From Gracilimonas sp965227785 (GTDB lineage Bacteria; Bacteroidota; Rhodothermia; Balneolales; Balneolaceae), in NCBI RefSeq assembly GCF_965227785.1, contig NZ_OZ245785.1, forward strand, positions 2,418,001 to 2,482,000: a stretch of 64,000 nucleotides of DNA, given 5' to 3'. Position 1 is the first letter of the stretch; each line of letters opens with the position of its first letter. This document shows positions 51,089 through 59,210 of this stretch, piece by piece. Made by a program: the position numbers and the translations under genes. Below the pieces are notes generated by a model. That model searched no databases. It was given only the letters and a program-made list of their open reading frames with translations, and was not told the DNA's origin.

Positions 51089-54082
51089 ATGAGAAATAGC
51101 TACTATGTAAGATTTCTGGCTGTTCTTGCTGTCACATTTTTTTGTGCACAGGTTGCAATAGCACAGTATACAGTATCCGGTACGGTAACAGATGCCTCAA
51201 CCGGAGAAGCATTGGTCGGTGTTACTATTTTTGACGCCAACACCAATACAGGTACTTCAACCAATATTAATGGTCGGTATTCCCTCGAGCTACCGGCAGG
51301 TGCAACAAGCTTGCGGTTCTCATCTATTGGGTATGTAACCCAGAATATTGAAGTTTCAGGTTCCAATGGAGAGGAAGTTTCATTGGATGTTGAAATGCGC
51401 TCGGATGTTGCGAACCTGGAGGAACTGGTTGTTACCGGTTTGGCAAGTTCCATCAAAAGAGAGAATCTCGCTAATGCCATTACCAAGGTAGATGCGGAAG
51501 ATTTAGTGGAAAGAACACAACCCCAAACACTCGACGGAGCCTTTAAAGGTAAGATTCCGGGTGTTTCCATTCGTTCGCAAAGTGGAGCACCGGGTGGTGG
51601 TATCAACGTACAGATGCGTGGTGTAAGTACATTGGGTGCCGGTTCATCTCAGCCACTATATATTATTGATGGTGTTTACGTGAATAATGATGCCATTTCT
51701 AACTCCCGATATCTAACTACAGGTGCTAACAGTACCCAGGAAGATAACTCGGCCAACCGCCTTTCAGATATTAACCCGGAAGACGTGGAAAGTATAGAAG
51801 TGCTGAAAGGGCCTTCTGCTGCGGCTATTTATGGGCAGCGCGCGAATGCCGGTGTGATTATCATCACCACTAAAAAAGGACAGGCCGGAGATACTCAGGT
51901 TTCAGTTTCTCAGGATGTTGGATTTAACAGCGCTCTGAACCTTGTAGGAGTTGCGGAATGGAATCCTGACAAAATTACAACCTATACCTCAATTTTTGGT
52001 GGTAATACTGCTGCTGAAATTGCAGCGTATAATGCCGCTGCTAATGCCGGTCGTATTTATGACTATGAAGAAGAGTTATACGGAAACACAGGCTTGATTA
52101 CACAAACAAATGTGGGTGTGTCAGGCGGTAACAGTGCTACCAGTTTTTACATTGCGGGAACTACCCGAAGTGAAGATGGGATCATCGAGAATACCGGTTT
52201 CGATAGAAACTCTGTTCGGTTGAACCTTGACCACCGAATCAGTGAAAACCTAAGGGTAGCCAGTAGAACCAGTTATACCTTTACTGAAAACCAACGTGGT
52301 TTTACAGGAAACCAGAATGGTACCGGTGGTTCTATAGGGTACGCACTTTCATATACTCCAACGTATGCGCAGTTATTCCCTAACGATCAGGGCGATTATC
52401 CGAACAATCCTTATTTCAGTGATAATATGTTGTCGATCGTGAACAATGCTGTGAATGATCAAACGGTTCAGCGTTTAATTCAGGGTCTTCAGTTAAATGC
52501 CGACCTATATAAGAGTGGTTCAAATATCTTATCTCTATCTGTTGATGGTGGTGTTGACTACCTGACCTTCAAGAGTATGGTATGGATGCCTACTTTTCTG
52601 CAGAATCAGCAGAGTAATGCGAACCCGGGAGATGTAGTTCATACTATCGAAGATAACTTTAACTCAAACCTGCAGGCCGTATTAAGCTATGCAACAACGG
52701 TTTCTTCGAATATTCAGCTGAACACTCAGTTCGGTTTTTCCCGTTTTGATCAGTTCCAGGAGCGTAATGTTGTTCGTGGACAAGGACTTGTTGCCGGGCA
52801 AACCGGTATCGCAAATGCGACCATCCAGTCAGTTATCAATCAAACAGAAGTTGAGGTTGTTGATTTGAGTTGGTTTGGACAAGAAGAGATTAACTGGGAT
52901 GACAAAATCATTGCTACAATTGGTGGTCGTTTTGACCGTTCTTCACTGAACGCTGATCAGGATGAATACTATTTCTATCCTAAAGCATCGCTGGCGGTGA
53001 ACCTGTTGAACTTCGATATCATTGAAGGCGATCTGCTCAACCAGTTGAAACCTCGTATCGCTTATGGTGAAACGGGTGGACTTCCAAACTTTGGTGTAAC
53101 CTACAGTTCTTTAAACTCAGGAAACATCGGCGGGTTGTTGGCCACTTCTGTTGGGGGCCGTAGTATTGACCCAGACCTTAAGCCTGAAAGTGCTCAGGAA
53201 CTTGAGTTTGGTCTTGATGTAGCGTTGCTTGATAACCGAATTGCTCTGGAAGCAACTTACTACAATAAAAAAGTAGCAGACTTAATTTTGGATGAGCAGG
53301 TACCAACATCGTCCGGTATTACCGTTATCGCTACAAATGCAGCTGACCTTGTAAATAAAGGAATGGAGTTTACGCTGAACCTGAACCCGGTTCGCAATCC
53401 AAACCTGAACTGGTTTTCAACCGTACTTTTCTGGAAGAATGAGTCAGAAATCACGGATCTGTCTATTGACGGATACACTACCGGTGGTTTCGGTACCAGT
53501 TTGAGTAACTACCTGATTCAGGAAGGATTTTCACCATCTACTATTGTGGGTCTTCCTGCAGTAAGTGATCCTTCGTTATACACTATTTACGGTGACGGAC
53601 AGCCTGATTTCGAAATGTCATTTTCTAATGAATTCAACATTTATAAGAACTTTGACTTCAGCTTCCTGTGGCACTGGAAGAAAGGTGGAGATAACATCAA
53701 CCTTTCCCAGCTGCTTACCGATGCAGGGGGTACTTCTCCTGACTGGAACGACAGCGTAGAGGGTTCACCATTTCCAAAAGGAGCTGACCGCGTTATTAAT
53801 GGCGGGTCCGGAGCATATGTATATGATGCGTCTTACGTGAAACTGCGTGAGATTGGGTTGTACTACACGGTGCCTACCGAAACGCTTACTAATATTTTCG
53901 GTAACAGCGTGAGCAATATTAAGATTGGTGCTTCAGCAAATAACGTATTGCTGTTTACTGATTACCCAAGTTATGATCCGGAAACTTCCGTATTTGGTAC
54001 TCAGGCTATCAACAACTCTGTGGAAGTAACACCTTTCCCTACTTCCAGACAGGTATTGTTCCACGTAAATATTGACTTTTAA
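51089..54082 (+). CDS. susC-like: SusC/RagA-family TonB-linked outer-membrane receptor
   Basis: A 997-residue receptor. Signal peptide to ~25 (VAIAQ), CarboxypepD_reg-like domain ~26-110 (YTVSGTVTDASTGEALVGV), plug with LEELVVTGLASSIKRENLAN and the SusC signature PLYIIDGVYVNND, then IEVLKGPSAAAIYGQRANAG; barrel ending VLFHVNIDF. With the lipoprotein that follows after 18 bases it forms the glycan- or peptide-import SusCD pair. No glycoside hydrolase, peptidase, sulfatase or hybrid regulator accompanies it here, so the substrate is unknown. Confidence 0.92.
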   Translation: MRNSYYVRFLAVLAVTFFCAQVAIAQYTVSGTVTDASTGEALVGVTIFDANTNTGTSTNINGRYSLELPAGATSLRFSSIGYVTQNIEVSGSNGEEVSLDVEMRSDVANLEELVVTGLASSIKRENLANAITKVDAEDLVERTQPQTLDGAFKGKIPGVSIRSQSGAPGGGINVQMRGVSTLGAGSSQPLYIIDGVYVNNDAISNSRYLTTGANSTQEDNSANRLSDINPEDVESIEVLKGPSAAAIYGQRANAGVIIITTKKGQAGDTQVSVSQDVGFNSALNLVGVAEWNPDKITTYTSIFGGNTAAEIAAYNAAANAGRIYDYEEELYGNTGLITQTNVGVSGGNSATSFYIAGTTRSEDGIIENTGFDRNSVRLNLDHRISENLRVASRTSYTFTENQRGFTGNQNGTGGSIGYALSYTPTYAQLFPNDQGDYPNNPYFSDNMLSIVNNAVNDQTVQRLIQGLQLNADLYKSGSNILSLSVDGGVDYLTFKSMVWMPTFLQNQQSNANPGDVVHTIEDNFNSNLQAVLSYATTVSSNIQLNTQFGFSRFDQFQERNVVRGQGLVAGQTGIANATIQSVINQTEVEVVDLSWFGQEEINWDDKIIATIGGRFDRSSLNADQDEYYFYPKASLAVNLLNFDIIEGDLLNQLKPRIAYGETGGLPNFGVTYSSLNSGNIGGLLATSVGGRSIDPDLKPESAQELEFGLDVALLDNRIALEATYYNKKVADLILDEQVPTSSGITVIATNAADLVNKGMEFTLNLNPVRNPNLNWFSTVLFWKNESEITDLSIDGYTTGGFGTSLSNYLIQEGFSPSTIVGLPAVSDPSLYTIYGDGQPDFEMSFSNEFNIYKNFDFSFLWHWKKGGDNINLSQLLTDAGGTSPDWNDSVEGSPFPKGADRVINGGSGAYVYDASYVKLREIGLYYTVPTETLTNIFGNSVSNIKIGASANNVLLFTDYPSYDPETSVFGTQAINNSVEVTPFPTSRQVLFHVNIDF

Positions 54083-54100
54083 TTTATAGGAATGAACACA

Positions 54101-55444
54101 ATGAAATATTTAAACAAACTATTGTTAATCGTACTGCTTTCAGCAGGGATTTCGGCCTGTGACTTCCTGGACCCGAATGAAATAAGTGATCCTAATAATC
54201 CGTCAATCGAAGGGGTTTTGTCTGATGCTTCCAAAGCACAGCTTCAAAACCTTGTAACCGGATTAACAGAACGCCACCGTGCAACTACCGGGGCGAACAA
54301 CATCATGAGCACCTTTGGGCGTGAAATTTATCCGCTCTTTGCCTCAGATCCCCGATTTGTAAATCAGTGGGTAGGCGTAGGTGCTGATGCTAATGCAGAA
54401 GAAGATCCGACGTTCTTTGGTTCCGGTGGTACGTACACAACGCCATACCAGGCCATAAGACAGGGTAATGTTCTGATCCAGTCTGCCAATAATTCCAATG
54501 CGATTACCGATCAGGAACGCAACGGGTATTTAGGTGTGGCAAAAACACTGCAGGCTTACAGTTACCTGATTCCACTCAATGTTCAGTATACCAACGGTAT
54601 TCGCATTGATGTAGATAATGTGGGTGACTTAGGTCCGTTTCTGGATTATGACGCAGCTCTGCAGGAAATCCGGAATCTACTGGATGAAGCTCAAACCGAT
54701 CTGAACGCAGCAGGCTCAAGTTTTGCCTTTGTGCTTACAGACGGTTTTGATGAGTTCAGCACACCGGCTGATTTTGTGAACCTGAACCGGGCTATTGCAG
54801 CCAGAGCAGCAATTTATGCTGAAGACTGGGACGCAGCAGTAACGGCAGTTGAAGACGCTGCCCCTTTCTTTGAGTTAGCAACAGGTGCAGATGTAATGAA
54901 TAAAGGCGGGTACCATGTTTATGGTGATCCACCGGATATTTTCAATCCATTCTATTACGTGCCAAACACAACGTCTGTTCAGTTGCCAATGGCTCATCCT
55001 TCACTGGTTGATGATGCTGAAGCAGGTGACATGCGTATTGACAACAAAATCTTTGTCAGGAATGATACCTTAACCCTTCAGGGTTTGGGGTCACCTTATC
55101 AGGATAATCGTTTTTCAGGAACCGGAGATTCATTTCCGTTCTTCAGAAATGAGGAGTTAGTCCTGATCTATGCTGAAGCTCTCGCACAGCGTAACCAGGG
55201 AACCGACTTGGTTGATGCCGTTGATGCTATCAACGTAGTTCGAAATACCTGGGGATTGGGTGACTATGCCAGTCTCAGCCAGTCTGATATCATCGATCAA
55301 ATTTTGTTTGAGCGACGATACTCTTTATGGTTTGAAGGTGGCCACCGCTGGATAGACGCCAGAAGATACGATCGTTTAGACGACCTTCCACTGGATGGCG
55401 GTCAGATTTATGAATTCATAGCACGACCACAGTCTGAACTATAA
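54101..55444 (+). CDS. susD-like: SusD/RagB-family outer-membrane lipoprotein
   Basis: A 447-residue SusD homologue. ATG at 54101 is preferred to one at 54092 because AGGA (54087-54092 region) then has normal spacing. Lipoprotein signal MKYLNKLLLIVLLSAGISAC. Helical TPR-type N-terminal half (SDASKAQLQNLVTGL; GYLGVAKTLQAYSYL) and the C-terminal RagB signature ELVLIYAEALAQRNQG ... ILFERRYSLWFEGGHRWIDARRY. It caps the SusC barrel and captures ligand on the cell surface. Co-transcribed with susC and ended by the terminator at 55471-55506. Confidence 0.92.
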   Translation: MKYLNKLLLIVLLSAGISACDFLDPNEISDPNNPSIEGVLSDASKAQLQNLVTGLTERHRATTGANNIMSTFGREIYPLFASDPRFVNQWVGVGADANAEEDPTFFGSGGTYTTPYQAIRQGNVLIQSANNSNAITDQERNGYLGVAKTLQAYSYLIPLNVQYTNGIRIDVDNVGDLGPFLDYDAALQEIRNLLDEAQTDLNAAGSSFAFVLTDGFDEFSTPADFVNLNRAIAARAAIYAEDWDAAVTAVEDAAPFFELATGADVMNKGGYHVYGDPPDIFNPFYYVPNTTSVQLPMAHPSLVDDAEAGDMRIDNKIFVRNDTLTLQGLGSPYQDNRFSGTGDSFPFFRNEELVLIYAEALAQRNQGTDLVDAVDAINVVRNTWGLGDYASLSQSDIIDQILFERRYSLWFEGGHRWIDARRYDRLDDLPLDGGQIYEFIARPQSEL

Positions 55445-55470
55445 GTTCAAGAGTGGTTGATTTAAGTCTG

Positions 55471-55506
55471 AAAGAGCCCTCAAAAATTTGGGGGCTCTTT
55501 TTTTAT
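55471..55506 (+). terminator. Intrinsic terminator
   Basis: AAAGAGCCC (55471-55479) pairs with GGGCTCTTT (55492-55500), followed by further T; closes the SusCD operon. Confidence 0.9.
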
Positions 55507-55529
55507 GTATAAACTTTATCTTTGGCTCT

Positions 55530-56744
55530 ATGATGTACGATTTTACTATTGTTGGAGCCGGAATCGTAGGGCTCTCCACGGCATATAAATTATCACTGAA
55601 ATATCCTGAAGCACGTATTCTCGTTTTAGAGAAAGAGAATAAAGTAGCGGCTCACCAAACAGGAAAAAATTCCGGGGTTATCCATTCGGGTATCTACTAT
55701 AAACCTGGTAGTTATAAAGCAAAGAATTGTGTGGACGGTCGCCACCAACTTGTGGAATTTTGTAAAAAACACGGTGTTTCCATCGATATTTGCGGCAAGG
55801 TAATTGTAGCCGCTGATGAAAGCGAAGTGCCCAAACTAAAAGAAATTTACGAGCGCGGACTTCAGAACAAAATTGAAGGCATAGAGCTGATCGATGCTGA
55901 TCGGCTGAAGGAGCTGGAGCCTTATGTTCAGGGAGTAGCAGCTATTCAAGTGCCGTGCTCCGGTATTGTGGACTATGCAGGCATGTGCCGCAAACTGATG
56001 GCGCTTTTGGAAGAAGGTAATGGCAAAGTCCGATTCAATAGTGCCGTTTCGAATATATCGAATAAAGGGAATGAGGTAATTGTTGAAGCCGGTGGTGATA
56101 AAATCAGTACCCGGTTCCTAATTAACTGCGCAGGGCTGTATTCTGACCATGTGGCTCGTTTTGCGGGCGTTCACTCTCCGGTAAAGATTGTACCATTCAA
56201 AGGAGAATATTACGAGCTTAAACCCGAAGCTGAATACCTGGTAAATGACTTGATCTACCCTTTGCCCAATCCTGAGTTTCCCTTTCTGGGTGTGCACTTT
56301 ACCCGCATGGCTCTTGGAGGAATTGAATGCGGCCCCAATGCGGTATTTGCCTTCAAAAGGGAAGGGTATAAAAAACTTTCGTTCAATCTGAAGGAGACAA
56401 CCGAAACCTTCAACTTCCCGGGGTTCTGGAAAATGGCTAAAGAACACTGGCGAATGGGGCTGGATGAATATAAACGCTCCTTCTCCAAAAAAGCCTTTGT
56501 TAAAGGACTGCAAAAACTGATTCCGGATGTGCGCGAAGAACACCTGAAAGTATCTCCGGCAGGAATTCGGGCGATGGCCCTCCAACCCAATGGAGAAATC
56601 CTGGACGACTTCTACTTTGAAGTGGTGGACCGGCAAATCCATGTGCTTAATGCCCCGAGCCCGGCCGCCACAGCCGGTCTCGCCATAGGTGATGAGATCG
56701 TAAAGAGGGTAGAAGCGAACTTCACTTTTCAGCAATCAGCTTGA
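55530..56744 (+). CDS. lhgO: L-2-hydroxyglutarate oxidase / dehydrogenase
   Basis: A 404-residue FAD enzyme (start ATG 55530 or 55533; an upstream TTG-type start lies inside the preceding terminator). Motifs: FTIVGAGIVGLSTAYKLS (dinucleotide site GxGxxG), HQTGKNSGVIHSGIYYKPGS, then FLINCAGLYSDHVAR and late PSPAATAGLAIGDEI, all typical of LhgO. It oxidises L-2-hydroxyglutarate to 2-oxoglutarate, a metabolite-repair or lysine/glutarate catabolism step feeding electrons to the quinone pool. A D-2-hydroxyacid-type dehydrogenase lies about 2.5 kb downstream. Confidence 0.9.
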   Translation: MMYDFTIVGAGIVGLSTAYKLSLKYPEARILVLEKENKVAAHQTGKNSGVIHSGIYYKPGSYKAKNCVDGRHQLVEFCKKHGVSIDICGKVIVAADESEVPKLKEIYERGLQNKIEGIELIDADRLKELEPYVQGVAAIQVPCSGIVDYAGMCRKLMALLEEGNGKVRFNSAVSNISNKGNEVIVEAGGDKISTRFLINCAGLYSDHVARFAGVHSPVKIVPFKGEYYELKPEAEYLVNDLIYPLPNPEFPFLGVHFTRMALGGIECGPNAVFAFKREGYKKLSFNLKETTETFNFPGFWKMAKEHWRMGLDEYKRSFSKKAFVKGLQKLIPDVREEHLKVSPAGIRAMALQPNGEILDDFYFEVVDRQIHVLNAPSPAATAGLAIGDEIVKRVEANFTFQQSA

Positions 56745-56796
56745 ATGCAATGTGAGTTTGAAATCTGAAAGATTTTAATTAATATTTTGATAATTG

Positions 56797-56812
56797 TCTA
56801 AATATCTAAATG
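56797..56812 (+). promoter_or_regulatory. TCTAAAT direct repeat at the sdpR-like start
   Basis: TCTAAATA (56797-56804) and TCTAAATG (56805-56812) are adjacent direct copies, the second containing the ATG start of the ArsR-type gene. No Shine-Dalgarno sequence is present. This could be an autorepressor site overlapping the translation start, or an AT-rich or leaderless start. Confidence 0.4.
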
Positions 56813-57082
56813 AATACGTTCTTCAAAGCACTTAATGATTCCACCCGTCGGCAAATTTTGGACATGCTGAAAGAGAAAGATCTGTCAGCCGGGGAAATTG
56901 CCGAGGCGTTTGATATTTCACGGCCCAGTATCTCGCATCACCTGGAGTTATTGAAGCAGGCAGGATTAGTTGAGAAAGAGCGAAAGGGGCAATTCATCTA
57001 CTACTCATTAAACACCACCGGGCTTGAAGACGCCACACAATGGCTGTTTGAACTCATGGATAACAATACATCAAAATCATGA
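56810..57082 (+). CDS. sdpR-like: ArsR-family (SdpR-like) autorepressor
   Basis: A 90-residue winged-helix regulator: FFKALNDSTRRQILDMLKEKD, then the recognition helix SRPSISHHLELLKQAGLVEKERKG and the wing QFIYYSLNTTG. No metal-binding Cys motif (ELCVCDL) is present, so it is SdpR-like rather than a metal sensor. It overlaps the SdpI-like gene by 4 bases. The conserved sdpR-sdpI pairing suggests the membrane protein controls or sequesters the repressor. Confidence 0.9.
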   Translation: MNTFFKALNDSTRRQILDMLKEKDLSAGEIAEAFDISRPSISHHLELLKQAGLVEKERKGQFIYYSLNTTGLEDATQWLFELMDNNTSKS

Positions 57083-57747
57083 ATACGATCAACATACTTA
57101 GAAAAGAGTGGCCTGTGATAGTGTTGCTCATGGCTCCGTTTATTGCATCGTTATTGCTTTCTGAGCAGGTGCCTGAAACGGTTCCCACCCATTTTAACCT
57201 GCAGGGGGAAGCTGATGATTACGGCCCTAAATGGATAATCCTGTATCTGTTGCCTGCTATAGGAGTAATACTGTATGTAGCACTGTTATTTCTTCCCCGC
57301 ATAGATCCGAAGAAAAGAATTGAAGAAGCACAAAAGCCTATTGCAGCCATTCGCCTGATCACCTCGCTTTTCATGGTTGGATTATATGCTATGATGATGT
57401 TGGTGGTAACCGGATCGGATGTAAGTATAAACTCCTATGTATTCATTGCTGTGGGTGTTCTGTTTGTGGGTTTGGGAAATTACATAAACACCGTAAAGCC
57501 GAATTACTTCATTGGTATCCGCACGCCATGGACCCTTGAAAACCCAACCGTGTGGAAAAAGACCCATCGGCTGGGAAGTAAAATATGGATGGCAGGCGGA
57601 GTAGTGATCATCTTGTCGGATCTGCTTTTCTCAGAATCTGTCAACGCCATTGTGTTTGGTGCCACTTTTGGCTTTATGGTGGTGATACCCTTGCTGTATT
57701 CCTATTTCGAGTTTAAAAAGTTAGAATCAACGGGAGAAAATACATGA
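57079..57747 (+). CDS. sdpI-like: SdpI-family membrane protein
   Basis: A 222-residue integral membrane protein with about six helices. The N-terminal DUF1648 signature PETVPTHFNLQGEADDYG is followed by the SdpI segment FIGIRTPWTLENPTVWKKTHRLG. In Bacillus the homologue gives immunity to a cannibalism toxin and signals to SdpR; whether that holds here is not known, and no toxin gene is visible. It overlaps both neighbours by 4 bases. Confidence 0.9.
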   Translation: MNTINILRKEWPVIVLLMAPFIASLLLSEQVPETVPTHFNLQGEADDYGPKWIILYLLPAIGVILYVALLFLPRIDPKKRIEEAQKPIAAIRLITSLFMVGLYAMMMLVVTGSDVSINSYVFIAVGVLFVGLGNYINTVKPNYFIGIRTPWTLENPTVWKKTHRLGSKIWMAGGVVIILSDLLFSESVNAIVFGATFGFMVVIPLLYSYFEFKKLESTGENT

Positions 57748-59129
57748 AAAAATTTATCACACTAGTAACCTTTCTTATGGTTGCCGTTAACGGGATTCAG
57801 GCTCAGCAGACGATTGTCGGAGAATGGAACGGGGCAATCATCATACAAGGGCAGCAGTTGGGGGTAATATTCCACATTGATAGGGACTCCGGAGATTATT
57901 CGGGAACCCTGGATATTCCAATGCAGGGAGCAATGGGCCTTCCATTAACACGGGTCGAGCAGAAATCCGATTCTGTATTTTTCACTTTCTTTGCGGGACA
58001 GGCTAATGGTGAATTTAAAGGAACATTTAGCTCAGACAGCTTGATTACCGGAACATATTCCCAGGGGCCGGCATCTTTTCCTTTTGAGATTAAGAAACAG
58101 CAATCATCCGGGGAATCTAAGGTGGAACCCGGACTGGGAGAGGATTTAATTATTCAGGGTGATGAAGTTGAAATAGGCGGTACGCTTGTCTATCCGGATG
58201 GAGTGAAGAATGCACCTTTGGTTATTTTGATTTCGGGAAGCAGTGCTCAAAACAGGGATTCCAACATATTTGAGTTTAAGATTTTTGCAGAAGTGGCTGA
58301 TCATCTCAAGGGACAGGGGATTGCCAGCTTTCGCTACGATGACCGACAAGTTGGGGAATCAACCGGGAATTTCATGAATACAACGCTGGATATGCTGGCC
58401 GGAGATGTGGAATCTATTATTGATTACCTCGCTGAGATGAAGAGCCACAGTTTTAGTGATATCATTTTGCTCGGTCACAGTCAGGGTGGGGTAGTAGCCG
58501 GGAAAGTAGCCTCCGAAAACAACGAAGTTGACCAGCTTATTCTGATGGCTTCAACCGGAGTGCCTTTGAAAGATATTCTTCGTTTTCAGGTGAGGGAGGG
58601 CTTTGGAGAAGGCATTCATGATGAAAAGGATATAGAGAAAGAAATTTCACTCCGCGAAAAAATGATGGCTGCAATAAGAGATGGCAAAGAACTGGATTCT
58701 GTTAAAAGCAAGTACGTGAACCATTACAAATCGATGCTGGAGAATCTGTCAGAACAGCAAAAGTCACGAATTCCGGATATCGATTCCTTTGCTCAACAAC
58801 AAGTGCAACAGCTTGTTGCTTATTACAGTACACCTCAATTACAGTCTCTCTTGTTTTATGACCCGGCTGAAGATCTGTCTGAATTAGAAATTCCGGTCTT
58901 AGTACTTTTTGGCGAAAAAGATACACAGGTCACAGAGCAGATGAACAGTGTTCCTATCACCAACGCCCTTGACAACGCGGGAGTTAAGTATGAGGTGGAG
59001 GTTATTGCAGATGCCAATCATCTTTTTCAGAAAGCAAACACAGGGCAGGTGTCAGAGTATCCAATGCTGGATAAAAAATTTGTAGATGGTTTTTTGACTA
59101 CTATCTCCAACTGGATACATCAAAAATAG
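57744..59129 (+). CDS. Secreted alpha/beta hydrolase (DUF3887-like N-terminus)
   Basis: A 461-residue exported hydrolase. Signal peptide to ~21 (IQAQ). N-terminal beta-rich domain ~22-130 (GEWNGAIIIQGQQLGVIFHID); the alpha/beta hydrolase domain covers ~140-460 with GHSQGG (nucleophile Ser ~246), a later acidic residue in LFGEKDTQV and His in ADANHLFQ. Third gene of the sdpR-sdpI-like operon (4-base overlap), so the hydrolase may be co-regulated with the membrane protein. Substrate unknown; esterase or peptidase-like activity is possible. Confidence 0.82.
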   Translation: MKKFITLVTFLMVAVNGIQAQQTIVGEWNGAIIIQGQQLGVIFHIDRDSGDYSGTLDIPMQGAMGLPLTRVEQKSDSVFFTFFAGQANGEFKGTFSSDSLITGTYSQGPASFPFEIKKQQSSGESKVEPGLGEDLIIQGDEVEIGGTLVYPDGVKNAPLVILISGSSAQNRDSNIFEFKIFAEVADHLKGQGIASFRYDDRQVGESTGNFMNTTLDMLAGDVESIIDYLAEMKSHSFSDIILLGHSQGGVVAGKVASENNEVDQLILMASTGVPLKDILRFQVREGFGEGIHDEKDIEKEISLREKMMAAIRDGKELDSVKSKYVNHYKSMLENLSEQQKSRIPDIDSFAQQQVQQLVAYYSTPQLQSLLFYDPAEDLSELEIPVLVLFGEKDTQVTEQMNSVPITNALDNAGVKYEVEVIADANHLFQKANTGQVSEYPMLDKKFVDGFLTTISNWIHQK

Positions 59130-59177
59130 GAGAGAATTAAGTTCAGTTTCATATTGAAATTCATTGAAATTAACCTC

Positions 59178-59210
59178 AAACTTCTGCCCTAACAAAGCAG
59201 GAGTTTTTTT
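59178..59210 (+). terminator. Terminator-like hairpin overlapping the ribosome binding site of the next gene
   Basis: AAACTTCTGC (59178-59187) pairs with GCAGGAGTTT (59197-59206; one G-T) and is followed by T. The 3' arm contains AGGAG (59199-59203), which is the best-spaced ribosome binding site for the TTG at 59209. It may end the hydrolase operon, and it could also limit expression of the downstream gene. Confidence 0.6.
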
